DNA from: Streptomyces melanogenes
Lineage (GTDB): Bacteria > Actinomycetota > Actinomycetes > Streptomycetales > Streptomycetaceae
Length of the DNA stretch: 64,000 nucleotides
Assembly (NCBI RefSeq): GCF_014649795.1
Contig: NZ_BMTS01000012.1
Coordinates: forward strand, 124,001-188,000
Direction of reading: 5' to 3'
Shown here: positions 8,418-16,596 of the stretch, in pieces
Layout of the letters: each line of letters starts with the position of its first letter
Position numbering within the stretch: the first letter of the stretch is position 1
Notes under the pieces: generated by a model
What the model saw: the letters and a program-made list of their open reading frames with translations, nothing else
Told to the model about the DNA's origin: nothing
Databases searched by the model: none
Program-made: the position numbers and the translations under genes

Positions 8418-9324
8418 GTCGGCTCACCACCCGGTAGAGGCCGTACAGGCCCACGGAGATCGCGATGTTGACGACGGCGACGACACAGGCGGCCGGGTAG
8501 TCCGACTCCAGGATCGCCTTGCTGTAGACGAGCATGGGGAGGGTGGTGACCCCTTTCGCGCCGGTGAAGAGCACGATGCCGAATTCGTTGAGGCACATCA
8601 CGAGGACGAGCGAGCCGCCGGCCGCGAGCGCGGGCAGCGCCTCGGGCAGCACGACCCGCCGCACGATCCGCCCGGGCCGGGCGCCCAGCGAGGAGGCGAC
8701 CTCCAGCTGCGCGGTGTCGAGCTGCGAGAACGCGGCGAGCAGCGGGCGCATCACGAAGGGCGTGAAGTACGTGATCTCCGCGAGGAGTACGCCCCAGGGC
8801 GTGGTGAGGAACTGGAACGGCCCCGAGTGCGCGCCGGTGACGTCCGTCCACAGCCCGTTGGCCATGCCGACGGTTCCGTAGATGAAGAGCAGCGCGAGCG
8901 TGATCAGGAAGGACGGGAAGGAGAGGAACACGTCGATGAACCGGGCGACGGCCTTCCCCCCGGGAAACGGTACGAACGCGATGACCAGCGCCAGCACGAA
9001 CCCCAGCACCAGACACCCCACGGTCGCCCCCACGGCCAGCCACACGGTGGTCCAGAGCGCGTCCCGGAAGGCAGCGGACGCGAACACGTCCTGATAGGGC
9101 GCGAACGAAACCCCGTCACTCCCGTCGGGCGTCAGCGACTGCTTGACGACGAGGAAGAGGGGATAGAGGAAGACGAGGGAGAGGGCGAGGACGGGGGGTA
9201 CGGCCCAGAGGGCGGTGGGGAGCCGCCGAGCCCCGAGGGCCTGCGGACCGAGCCCGCGCGACGACCGCAAGCGACCAGCCCGACCCGGGCGCCCGGAGAC
9301 CTTGGGCCCAGTCGGACTAGCCAT
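8404..9324 (-). CDS. ABC transporter permease, first subunit (phosphonate-type importer)
   Basis: The 306-residue inner-membrane permease has an EAA loop (LEVASSLGARPGRIVRRV). I chose the ATG at 9324 because it overlaps the end of the ATPase gene by 8 bp; an upstream extension would run further into the ATPase gene and reads as Arg-rich nonsense. The first about 30 residues are polar and basic, followed by a hydrophobic segment (LWAVPPVLALSLVFLYPLFL). It pairs with the permease at 7620-8417. Confidence 0.86.
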   Translation of the reverse strand: MASPTGPKVSGRPGRAGRLRSSRGLGPQALGARRLPTALWAVPPVLALSLVFLYPLFLVVKQSLTPDGSDGVSFAPYQDVFASAAFRDALWTTVWLAVGATVGCLVLGFVLALVIAFVPFPGGKAVARFIDVFLSFPSFLITLALLFIYGTVGMANGLWTDVTGAHSGPFQFLTTPWGVLLAEITYFTPFVMRPLLAAFSQLDTAQLEVASSLGARPGRIVRRVVLPEALPALAAGGSLVLVMCLNEFGIVLFTGAKGVTTLPMLVYSKAILESDYPAACVVAVVNIAISVGLYGLYRVVSRRVGA

Positions 9325-10369
9325 CCCCGACCCCCGCAGACAGCAGCACCGCGTCCTCCGACGCGAAGTGAAGCGTGACCTCGTCACCGAGCGCCGGAGT
9401 CTCGCGCAGCTCCCGCACGTCCGCCTTCACGGCGTGCCCGTCCACCTCCACGTACAACCGGTGCGTGGAGCCCCGCCACTGCACCTCGGAGATCCGCCCC
9501 CGCAGGGCGTTGGGCCCGTCCCCGAGCCCGACCAGGTGCGGGCGCACGCACAGCGTGGCCGACGCCCCCACGGCGACCGACTCCGTGGCCACGGCCAGCG
9601 CCGTACCCCCGAACGACACGTACCCGGGCTCGACCCGCACGGGCAAAAGATTGGCGTTCCCGACGAAGGACGCCGTGAACTCCGTACGCGGCCGCCGGTA
9701 CAGCTCCTGCGGCGTCCCGCAATCCCGCAACCGCGCCCGGTCCATCACGGCGATCCGGTCGGCCAGGGTCAGCGCCTCGACCTGGTCGTGCGTGACGTAC
9801 AGGATGGAGACGTCCGGCAACTCCCGGTGCAGCCGGGCGAGTTCGGTCAGCATCCCGGAGCGCAGCTGCGCGTCGAGCGCCGACAGCGGCTCGTCCAGGA
9901 GCAGCACGCCCGGCCGTATCGCCAGCGCCCGCGCGATCGCGACGCGCTGCTGCTGCCCGCCGGACAGCTCGCGCGGATAGCGCCGCGCGTACGCCGCCAT
10001 CCCCGTCATCTCCAGCGCCTCGGCGACCCGCCCGGCGATCTCGCCCTTGGCGACGAGCTTCTGTGCCTTCAGCCCGAAGGCGACGTTGTCGGCGACGCGC
10101 ATGTGCGGGAAGAGGGCGTACTGCTGGACGACCATCCCGATCCCGCGCCGGTGCGGCGGCAGCGCCGTGACGTCCCGGCCGCCGATGAACACCCGCCCGG
10201 AGGCGGGCCGCACGAACCCGGCGACCGCCCGCAGCGCGGTGGTCTTGCCGGATCCGGACGGCCCGAGCAGCGCCATGACCTCGCCGGGCTCGACGGTGAG
10301 GTCGAGCGAGTCGAGGACGGTGTTCCCGCCGTACGCGACGCTCACCCCGTCGAACCGGATGCCGGTCAC
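9317..10369 (-). CDS. ABC transporter ATP-binding protein (phosphonate-type importer)
   Basis: The 350-residue ATPase has Walker A GPSGSGKT, a Q-loop in VVQQYALFPHM, signature LSGGQQQR, Walker B VLLLDEP and H-loop VTHDQ. A C-terminal TOBE domain is typical of Fe3+/putrescine/AEP importers. The GTG start at 10369 overlaps the TGA of the upstream HAD gene (GTGA), so the two are translationally coupled. Longer frames upstream are read-through of the other frame of the HAD gene. Confidence 0.9.
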   Translation of the reverse strand: MTGIRFDGVSVAYGGNTVLDSLDLTVEPGEVMALLGPSGSGKTTALRAVAGFVRPASGRVFIGGRDVTALPPHRRGIGMVVQQYALFPHMRVADNVAFGLKAQKLVAKGEIAGRVAEALEMTGMAAYARRYPRELSGGQQQRVAIARALAIRPGVLLLDEPLSALDAQLRSGMLTELARLHRELPDVSILYVTHDQVEALTLADRIAVMDRARLRDCGTPQELYRRPRTEFTASFVGNANLLPVRVEPGYVSFGGTALAVATESVAVGASATLCVRPHLVGLGDGPNALRGRISEVQWRGSTHRLYVEVDGHAVKADVRELRETPALGDEVTLHFASEDAVLLSAGVGDG

Positions 10370-11061
10370 GACGCTTCCGCCCGCGCCAGCACGTCCGGCA
10401 GCTCCGCCACCGAGCCGAGCACATGGGTGGCCCCGGCCTCGTACAGCGCGTCCTTGCCGTGGGCGCCGGTCAGCACCCCCGCGACGACCCCCGCCCCGGC
10501 CCGGACCCCGCTGAGCATGTCGTACGAGGTGTCCCCGGCCAGCGCGATCCGCCGCACCGAGTCCACCGCCCCGGTCCGCAGCAGCGCCGCGAGCACCATG
10601 TCCGGGTACGGGCGGCCCCGGCCGCCCGCGTCGGCCGGGCACAGGGTCAGCTCGACCAGGTCGCACCAGCCGAGCGCGCCGAGGATGGCGTCCTGGGTGA
10701 CCCGGGCGAAACCGGTGGTCAGGACGACCGTGCGGCCTTCGGCGCGCAGCCGCTCGATGGCTTCGCGGGCGCCGGGCAGCGCGCTGACGCGCCCGCCCGC
10801 GACGAGTTCCCCGTACGCCTCCTCGAAGGCGGTGTTGGCCTGCCGCGCCCGGCTCTCGTCGCCGAACAGGTGCCGGAAGACGGAGATCTTGGACTCGCCC
10901 ATGGTGGTGCGGACGTAGTCGACCATCGTTTCCGGGTCCTCGCCGAGGCTGCGCGCGGCGGCCGCGAAGGCCTGCTCGACGAGCCCGTCGTCGGCGACGG
11001 TGGTACCCGCCATGTCGAGCACGACGAGGTTGTACGTAATGGTGGTGTTGGCGTTGCTCAT
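10366..11061 (-). CDS. Phosphonatase-like HAD hydrolase (PhnX-like)
   Basis: The 231-residue HAD enzyme aligns by eye with phosphonoacetaldehyde hydrolase. Asp16 lies in VLDMAGTTV, where PhnX has DWAGTTV; Lys58 in MGESK occupies the place of the Schiff-base Lys in the PhnX cap (MGLLK). TTGF, GRPYPDM and AGDTSYDM match motifs II-IV. The family (called phosphonatase-like, TIGR03351 type) is known for linkage with an FAD oxidoreductase and phosphonate transporters, as here. Likely role: cleaving the C-P bond of a phosphono-aldehyde made by the oxidase at 11076-12197. I start it at ATG 11061 (Met-Ser-Asn-Ala); anything further upstream is out of frame with real homology. Confidence 0.87.
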   Translation of the reverse strand: MSNANTTITYNLVVLDMAGTTVADDGLVEQAFAAAARSLGEDPETMVDYVRTTMGESKISVFRHLFGDESRARQANTAFEEAYGELVAGGRVSALPGAREAIERLRAEGRTVVLTTGFARVTQDAILGALGWCDLVELTLCPADAGGRGRPYPDMVLAALLRTGAVDSVRRIALAGDTSYDMLSGVRAGAGVVAGVLTGAHGKDALYEAGATHVLGSVAELPDVLARAEAS

Positions 11062-11075
11062 GTCCTTCGACTCCC

Positions 11076-12197
11076 TTACCAGCCCAGCTCGTTCGCGGTG
11101 CGCTCGGCGATCGCGGGCGAGCAGGTCATCCCGCGTCCGCCCGGTCCGGTGACCAGCCACACCCCGTCGCGCACCTGCTGCCGGTGGACCACCCGGGAGG
11201 TGTCGGTGCACTGCGCGTACACCCCGGCCCAGCGGTGCCGGATCTTCGGCAGCGGGCGGCCGAGGAAGGACTCGACGACACGGGTGAGGTGCTCGTACGG
11301 CTCCTCGGTGACGTCGAAGGCGAAGGGGTGCTCGTACTCGTGCGTGTCGCCGATGGTCAGGCCGCCGTCCTTGCGCTGGACCATCAGCAGCTGCATCTTG
11401 TGCGCGGCGGCCGTCGGGTCCTGCGCCTGGCCCGCGTTGAGCGCGTCGAGGGCCTCGCCCGCGTACGCCGGGTAGTAGCGGAAGCTGTCCGCGTCCGCGA
11501 CGGACGTGGTGAGCGGCTCGCCGAGCGGCTCGGTCTGCATCATCTGGAGGCGTACGCGGCGTACGGGCAGGTCGGGCACCAGCTCGCGGACGAGTCCGCC
11601 GAGCCAGGCGCCGGTGCACAGGACGACGGCGTCACCGGTGTGCACGTCGCCGTGGTCGTCCCGGACGGCGTTCTGCCCGATGACCTCACGGACTTCGCGA
11701 CCGCCGAGGAAGGTGTACCGGCCCGACTTCAACAGCTCGCTCTTCAGAGCGAGTTGGGCGGTCCGGGGCTCCACGGCCGCGTCCCGCTCGCACCACAGGG
11801 CGGCGGCGAAGTCACCGCGCAGGGCGGGGTTGAGGGCGCGCGCCTCGTCGGCGGTGAGCAGCTTGTAGCCGCGGGCGGCCGCGTCGTCGCGCGCCAGCGC
11901 GGCGTGGGCGACGGCGAGTTCGAGGTCGTTGCGGACCGGGGTGAGCGAGCCGCAGGGCCGGAACCCCAGCCCCGGCACGCGCTCCCCGATCCCCTCCCAC
12001 AGCTCGCGGGCCCGCAGGGCGGTGTCCAGCTCCTCGCCGCCCGCCCGGCCGCTGACCCATATCTGCCCGAAGTTGCGGAGCGATGCCCCGCGCGCCTCGC
12101 TCTCTCGCTCGATCTGTACGACCTCGTGGCCGCGTTCCACTGCGTGCCAGGCGTGCATGGTTCCCACCACGCCGGCTCCAACGACGATGACTCTCAC
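11076..12197 (-). CDS. FAD-dependent amine oxidoreductase of phosphonate loci (DAO fold)
   Basis: The 373-residue DAO-family flavoenzyme opens with a Rossmann dinucleotide motif (VGAGVVG) right after the GTG start at 12197; a longer in-frame start would add 24 low-complexity residues before the beta strand and is unlikely. The C-terminal GPGGRGMTCSP closes the FAD site. This group (TIGR03364 type) is repeatedly found next to PhnX-like hydrolases. By analogy it would oxidise the C-N bond of an aminophosphonate to give the aldehyde used by the HAD enzyme 14 bp downstream. The substrate is inferred. Confidence 0.85.
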   Translation of the reverse strand: MRVIVVGAGVVGTMHAWHAVERGHEVVQIERESEARGASLRNFGQIWVSGRAGGEELDTALRARELWEGIGERVPGLGFRPCGSLTPVRNDLELAVAHAALARDDAAARGYKLLTADEARALNPALRGDFAAALWCERDAAVEPRTAQLALKSELLKSGRYTFLGGREVREVIGQNAVRDDHGDVHTGDAVVLCTGAWLGGLVRELVPDLPVRRVRLQMMQTEPLGEPLTTSVADADSFRYYPAYAGEALDALNAGQAQDPTAAAHKMQLLMVQRKDGGLTIGDTHEYEHPFAFDVTEEPYEHLTRVVESFLGRPLPKIRHRWAGVYAQCTDTSRVVHRQQVRDGVWLVTGPGGRGMTCSPAIAERTANELGW

Positions 12198-12273
12198 GGC
12201 GTGAACAGTCCTCGCGGCGGGTGGCCCGGACGGGTCGGGACGGCGACGGGACGGTGAACGGGCCTTCAATGTT

Positions 12274-12284
12274 GGGCTAGACCC
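12274..12284. promoter_or_regulatory. Candidate GntR/UTRA operator before the FAD oxidase operon
   Basis: GGGTCTAGCCC (minus-strand reading) is a near-palindrome resembling the GGTCTAGACC core used by HutC-type GntR regulators. It sits in the 134-bp gap between the GntR gene and the FAD oxidase gene, 77 bp before the latter's start. A TAACAT hexamer lies 10 bp upstream (12294-12299, minus) and could be a -10 box. No convincing -35 was seen. Confidence 0.4.
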
Positions 12285-12331
12285 GTTACCGTTATGTTAT
12301 CAAAGATGTCCGCTTCACTCGGAAATGTCGG

Positions 12332-13147
12332 TCAGTTTCTCGCTGTCCCGAGGTGGGTGGTGAAGGAGAACCGGTCGCCGCGGTAGAGGGTGCGTACGCG
12401 TTCCAGGGGCTGTCCGGCGGTGTCGCGGGAGACGCGGTGGATGAGCAGCATGGGGAGCGCGGGCGGGGTGCCGATGAGCAGGGCCTCGCGGGGGGTGGCG
12501 AGGACGGTCTCGATGCGCTCGTCGGCGTCCCCGAAGGCGATGCCGAGCCGGTCGTGGAGGTAGGCGTAGAAGGACGAGTCCGGGGTGAACTCGCTGTCCA
12601 GGCGCGGCACGCGGGCCACGGCGACGTACGTGCTCTCCAGCCCCATGCGCTCGTCGTCGGCGAGCAGGACGCGCTCCATGTGCCAGACCGGCTCACCGCG
12701 CTCGAGGCCGGTCTCGGCGGCGAGCGCGGGCGGGCAGGGGAAGCGGTCGAGCGAGATGAGGGTACGTCCGGGGCGCCGGCCCTGCCGTCGCACGCCTTCG
12801 GTGTAGCTCGCGAGCGAGAGGGGCTGCTCCAGCTTGGGCCCGGCGACGACGGTGCCGCGGCCCTGCCGCCGCAGCCGCCCTTCGAGCAGCAGCTCGCGCA
12901 GGGCCTGCCGCACGGTCTCCCGGGCGACCTCGTACCGCTCGGCGAGATCCCGCTCGGTGGGCAGCAGCCCGCCCTCCCCCAACTCATCGATAAGTACGGC
13001 CACTTGGGCCTTAACGGCGTAATACTTCGGAATCCGCCCATGCTCCGGAACACCGGACCGAATGGGAGCACCGGGGGCTTGGTCGTTCGGGTAGTCCACG
13101 GATGGATCGTTGCACGTGACACCACGCGCGCCCGCATCCCCCACCAC
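12332..13147 (-). CDS. GntR-family regulator with UTRA domain
   Basis: About 250-271 residues; the exact start is uncertain (GTG at 13147 or the in-frame GTG near 13099). The N-terminal winged helix reads LLPTERDLAERYEVARETV; the rest is a UTRA ligand-binding domain (SLASYTEG, YLHDRLGI, HRVSRDTAGQP). Members of this HutC subgroup usually repress adjoining catabolic genes until a small ligand binds. Being first in the leftward phosphonate locus, it probably controls the oxidase-HAD-importer operon through the site at 12274-12284. Confidence 0.86.
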   Translation of the reverse strand: MVGDAGARGVTCNDPSVDYPNDQAPGAPIRSGVPEHGRIPKYYAVKAQVAVLIDELGEGGLLPTERDLAERYEVARETVRQALRELLLEGRLRRQGRGTVVAGPKLEQPLSLASYTEGVRRQGRRPGRTLISLDRFPCPPALAAETGLERGEPVWHMERVLLADDERMGLESTYVAVARVPRLDSEFTPDSSFYAYLHDRLGIAFGDADERIETVLATPREALLIGTPPALPMLLIHRVSRDTAGQPLERVRTLYRGDRFSFTTHLGTARN

Positions 13148-13261
13148 TGCGCCCTACCCGCCGCGCCCTTCCCCCGCCGCCGCTACGGGCCGCCTGCCGC
13201 GCCCCTTCCCCCGCCGCTTCCCCCTCCCGCCGCCGCTGTGGGCAATCGTGCCGCTAAGGGC

Positions 13262-13298
13262 TGGGGGTCCCCCCTGCTCCTTAAGAGCTTGGGGGAGG
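13262..13298. repeat. Short hairpin repeat, family B, copy 1
   Basis: The block GGGGGTCCCCCCTGCTCC followed by TTAAGAGCTTGGGGG is nearly identical to the reverse complement of 18202-18237. It can fold with CCCCC/GGGGG outer and GCTC/GAGC inner pairs around TTAA. It lies in the 270-bp gap between the GntR gene and the LAxTG protein gene. The rest of that gap is proline-codon-like GC sequence with no gene. Confidence 0.75.
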
Positions 13299-13370
13299 GT
13301 GGGCACAGCGGCACCCCCGTCCCGCCGGGCTGCGCACCCCGCCCTGACCCCAGCTCCCGCCGGACTGACC

Positions 13371-13420
13371 TTCGCCTGCGGACCGTGCGTGGCTGGTCGC
13401 GCAGTTCCCCGCGCCCCTTA
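13371..13420. repeat. Dispersed repeat family A, half copy
   Basis: Only the left half is present: TTCGCCTGCGGACCGT, then GGCTGGTCGCGCAGTTCCCC and GCGCCCCT. It ends on the TAA stop of the LAxTG protein gene (13418-13420), so the repeat boundary coincides with the gene end. Confidence 0.8.
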
Positions 13421-14185
13421 GATGGCCCTGCGGGCCAACACGCGCCCCAACCGTCGCGCCCCGAAGACCAGCACCACACCCCCAACAACCAGCCCCCCGG
13501 CGGCAACCGGACCGAACGGCCCCCCAGAACCCGTGTCCGCCAACTCCGGCGGCCCCGCCAACTGCACCGCCGCCTCGGGCGCGATCCCGAACCGATACCC
13601 CCCCGACTCCCCCACCCACTCCCCGTCCTCCCCCCGCCGCTGCACCACCGCCGCATTCAAGGTCACCTCATTCGGCCGCGTATCGGCCGTGAACCCGAGC
13701 CGCACCCTCACCGTCACCGTCTCCCCCGCCCCGATCACGAACCCCGGGAACCCGTCGTCGAACACCCCGACGTGCTCGTCCGCGTCCGTCCGCTCGAACG
13801 GAACGGGCCGCGCCCGCCCCCCGCCCCCCACCGCGTCGAAGAACTCCAGCTTCGTCTGGGAGTCCTTGAGCGTCCGGTCCCGGTCGACGAGGACGACCAC
13901 GGGGTGGATGTTGCGGCAGGTGTGCGCGGTGGTGTTGTGGAGGTCGAGGTACCAGAGCTGCGGGCCGCCGCCGGGACGGTACTCGGCCGGCCCGCCGTGG
14001 ATCCGCGTGTCCACGGGGAAGTCCGCCCCGACCCGGTCCCCGCACACGGGCTGGTTGGCGGCGGAGAACGACGCGTGCCCGTGCCGCCCGCGCGGCTCGC
14101 TCTCGTCGGCCGTCGCGGCGCCCGACGTCCCGGTCAGCGCCGCCGCGGCGGTCACGGAGATGGCGAGGGCGTTGCGCAGTCGCAT
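13418..14185 (-). CDS. LAxTG-anchored surface protein
   Basis: The 255-residue protein has a Sec signal peptide (about 1-26), an extracellular domain with a Cys pair (VCGD and HTCRN), and a complete sorting tail: LADTG at 215-219, a hydrophobic stretch, then a basic end (RRLGRVLARRAI). LAxTG is the motif recognised by class E sortases of Streptomyces. I take ATG 14185 because it begins the signal peptide and has AGAGG upstream; the longer frame adds 31 residues without homology sense. The external domain resembles nothing I can name. A class E sortase is encoded at 19740-20615. Confidence 0.82.
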   Translation of the reverse strand: MRLRNALAISVTAAAALTGTSGAATADESEPRGRHGHASFSAANQPVCGDRVGADFPVDTRIHGGPAEYRPGGGPQLWYLDLHNTTAHTCRNIHPVVVLVDRDRTLKDSQTKLEFFDAVGGGGRARPVPFERTDADEHVGVFDDGFPGFVIGAGETVTVRVRLGFTADTRPNEVTLNAAVVQRRGEDGEWVGESGGYRFGIAPEAAVQLAGPPELADTGSGGPFGPVAAGGLVVGGVVLVFGARRLGRVLARRAI

Positions 14186-14299
14186 GAGGGACCTCTGCTG
14201 CTCGCGGGCGTACGTGCTCCGGGACCCTGCCACGCGACCGCGCCACCACGCCCCAGCCACGCCCGCCCACCCCGGCACCGGCCCCGGAAGTCCGCCCGA

Positions 14300-15436
14300 T
14301 CAGCCCAATATCGGAAGGTCGGACGAGCGGACGGGAGCCTGCAGCCGGGTGCCGCCCCCGTCCCCGTGCCCGAACACCGGGCCCAGGATCAGCCGGGCCG
14401 CCCCCTCCGCCACCGCGTGCGGCCCGCCCGGCGCCACCGCCACCGGGACCGCCCGCGCGTCCCCGCCCCGGCGGGCCCGCTCCTCCAGGACCGCGCGCAC
14501 TCCCCGTACGAAACCGTCCTGCGCGCCCATGACCGTACGGCCGCCGAGCAGGACGCGGTCGATGTCCAGCAGGCCGACGAGGTTCGCGGCGCCGACGCCC
14601 AGGAAGCGGGCGGCGGCCGCGATGTCGCCGCGGGCCACCGACATCAGGCACAGCGCCTCGATGCAGCCGCGCGCGCCGCAGCCGCAGGCGGGGCCGCCGA
14701 GCAGGATCGTCTGGTGGCCGAACTCGCCCGCGCCGGTGCGCGAGCCGCGCAGCAGGGTGCCGCCGAGGACGAGGCCCGCGCCCAGGCCCGTACCGAGGTG
14801 GAGGTAGGCGAAGGAGTCCGCCGGGCCGCGCAGGGCCAGGCCCAGGGCGGCGGCATTGGTGTCCTTGTCCAGGACGACCGGCAGGCCCAGGCGCGCGGCG
14901 AGCGCGTCGCGCAGCGGGAAGCCGTTCCACTGCGGGAAGCCGGTGATCCGGTGGAGGACTCCGGTGTGGTGGTCGAGCGGGCCGGGGCTGGCCACGCCCA
15001 CGCCGAGTATCGGGCGCCCCCCGATCAGCGACTCGGCCTGCTCGGCCGCGGTCCCCACCACCGTGTCGTGGCCCGCGCCGAGGTCGAGCGGCACGGTGCG
15101 CACGCCCACCAGCGTGCCCGCCAGGTCGACCAGGACCGCGGTGAGCTCGTCGCGGTCGAGGTGCAGTCCTATGGCGTGCCCGGCGGACGGCACCAGCTTG
15201 AGCACCGTGCGCGGCTTGCCGCCGGTGGAGGCGCGGCGGCCCGCCTCGGTCGCCGTGCCCTCCGCCCGCAGCCGCGCGGTGATCTTGCTGACGGCCTGCG
15301 GGGTGAGCCCGGTGCGCTCGGCGAGCTCCAGTCTGCTGATCCCGGCGTCCCCGGCCGTACGCAGCAGATCGAGCACCAGCGCGGCGTTGTGGCTGCGCAG
15401 GGCCGGCAGGTTGGCTCCCGAGTTACTCCTGTTCAC
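14300..15436 (-). CDS. ROK-family transcriptional regulator
   Basis: The 378-residue protein has an N-terminal MarR-like winged helix (ISRLELAERTGLTPQAVSKI, about 33-52) and a ROK sugar-kinase-like domain with a zinc site CGCGARGC, GEFGH and HLGTGLGAG. ROK repressors of this layout bind sugars or sugar phosphates. It is divergent from the Gfo/Idh/MocA dehydrogenase, with a strong palindrome at 15461-15485 between them, so it very likely controls that gene and itself. Confidence 0.9.
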   Translation of the reverse strand: MNRSNSGANLPALRSHNAALVLDLLRTAGDAGISRLELAERTGLTPQAVSKITARLRAEGTATEAGRRASTGGKPRTVLKLVPSAGHAIGLHLDRDELTAVLVDLAGTLVGVRTVPLDLGAGHDTVVGTAAEQAESLIGGRPILGVGVASPGPLDHHTGVLHRITGFPQWNGFPLRDALAARLGLPVVLDKDTNAAALGLALRGPADSFAYLHLGTGLGAGLVLGGTLLRGSRTGAGEFGHQTILLGGPACGCGARGCIEALCLMSVARGDIAAAARFLGVGAANLVGLLDIDRVLLGGRTVMGAQDGFVRGVRAVLEERARRGGDARAVPVAVAPGGPHAVAEGAARLILGPVFGHGDGGGTRLQAPVRSSDLPILG

Positions 15437-15460
15437 CCTCCCATTGTCTCCTGCGCTTGC

Positions 15461-15485
15461 ACTTTGGCAACAGCGTTGCTTAAGT
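15461..15485. promoter_or_regulatory. 25-bp palindromic operator between ROK regulator and dehydrogenase
   Basis: Half-sites ACTTTGGCAAC and GTTGCTTAAGT flank AGC: nine of eleven positions pair in each arm, with a perfect GCAAC-N3-GTTGC core. It lies 25 bp before the ROK ATG and ends 7 bp before the dehydrogenase ATG, so a bound repressor would cover both start regions. Confidence 0.7.
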
Positions 15486-15492
15486 GGGTGGC

Positions 15493-16596
15493 ATGAATGC
15501 TCGTACGGACACTGACTTCCGCGCCGGACCGGACCTGCGCGTCGGACTCGTGGGCTACGGCCTGGCGGGATCCGTCTTCCACGCCCCGCTGATCGCCGCG
15601 ACCGAGGGGCTGGCCCTCGACACGGTCGTCACGTCCAGCCCCGAGCGCCGGGAGCAGGCCCGCGCCGAGCACGGCGACGGGCTGCGGTTCGCCGCCTCCC
15701 CCGACGAGCTCCACGACGCCGGTCTCGACCTCGTCGTGATCGCCTCGCCGAACAAGACGCACGTGCCGATCGCCACCGAGGCACTCAAGGCCGGGATCCC
15801 GGTCGTCGTCGACAAGCCGCTCGCGGGCACGGCCGCCGAGGCGCGCGGCCTCGCCGCCCTCGCCGAGGAGCGCGGCCTGCTGCTCTCGGTCTTCCAGAAC
15901 CGCCGCTGGGACAACGACTTCCTGACCCTGCGCTCGCTGCTGGCGTCCGGCGAACTTGGCGAGATCCAGCGCTTCGAGTCCCGCTTCGAGCGCTGGCGCC
16001 CGCAGCCCAAGGGCGGCTGGCGCGAGTCGGGCGACCCGGCGGAGATCGGCGGCCTGCTGTACGACCTGGGCAGCCACCTCGTCGACCAGGCCCTGGTCCT
16101 GTTCGGCCCGGCGCTTCGGGTGTACGCGGAGGCCGACGTACGCCGTCCGGGCGCCCAGGCCGACGACGACACCTTCATCGCGATCACCCACGCGGGCGGC
16201 GTGCGCTCGCACCTGTACGTGAGCGCGACGACGGCCCAACTGGGCCCCCGCTTCCGGGTCCTCGGCTCCGCCGCGGGGTACGTCAAGTACGGCCTCGACC
16301 CGCAGGAGTCCGCCCTGCGGGAGGGCCGGCGGCCGGGCAACGGCGAGCCGTGGGGCCTGGAGCCGGAGGGGATGTGGGGCCGCCTCGGCTCCGGCGAGTC
16401 CCCGCTGACGGGCGGCGGCGGTCCCGTGCCGACGCTGCCGGGCGACTACCCCGCGTACTACTCGGCGATCGCCGCCGCCCTGCGCGAGGGCGGCGAACCG
16501 CCGGTCACCGCGCACGAGGCCGCGGCCGCCCTCGACGTCCTGGAGGCGGCGCGCAGGTCCGCGCGCGAAGGCGTGACGGTGGAGGTGGCGCTGTGA
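15493..16596 (+). CDS. Gfo/Idh/MocA-family oxidoreductase
   Basis: The 367-residue NAD(P)-dependent dehydrogenase has the nucleotide motif GLVGYGLAGS, the family DKPLA (EKP-like) motif with the catalytic Lys, and the C-terminal substrate domain with DLGSHLVDQAL. Substrates in this family are sugars, inositols and sugar derivatives. ATG 15493 is preferred over GTG 15484, because 15484 lies inside the operator. The next gene overlaps it by 4 bp (GTGA). Control by the divergent ROK protein suggests a sugar-related role. Confidence 0.9.
   Translation: MNARTDTDFRAGPDLRVGLVGYGLAGSVFHAPLIAATEGLALDTVVTSSPERREQARAEHGDGLRFAASPDELHDAGLDLVVIASPNKTHVPIATEALKAGIPVVVDKPLAGTAAEARGLAALAEERGLLLSVFQNRRWDNDFLTLRSLLASGELGEIQRFESRFERWRPQPKGGWRESGDPAEIGGLLYDLGSHLVDQALVLFGPALRVYAEADVRRPGAQADDDTFIAITHAGGVRSHLYVSATTAQLGPRFRVLGSAAGYVKYGLDPQESALREGRRPGNGEPWGLEPEGMWGRLGSGESPLTGGGGPVPTLPGDYPAYYSAIAAALREGGEPPVTAHEAAAALDVLEAARRSAREGVTVEVAL

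Noticed and set aside
9317..10666. Longer ATPase gene starting near 10666
   Set aside because: The extra 99 residues are the out-of-frame shadow of the PhnX-like gene; the GTG at 10369 overlaps its stop codon and begins the ABC domain directly.
12353..15496. Plus-strand open frame of 1047 codons
   Set aside because: It is antisense to the GntR, LAxTG and ROK genes, has no domain sense and is Arg/Gly/Pro-rich. Such frames are the usual by-product of high third-position GC.
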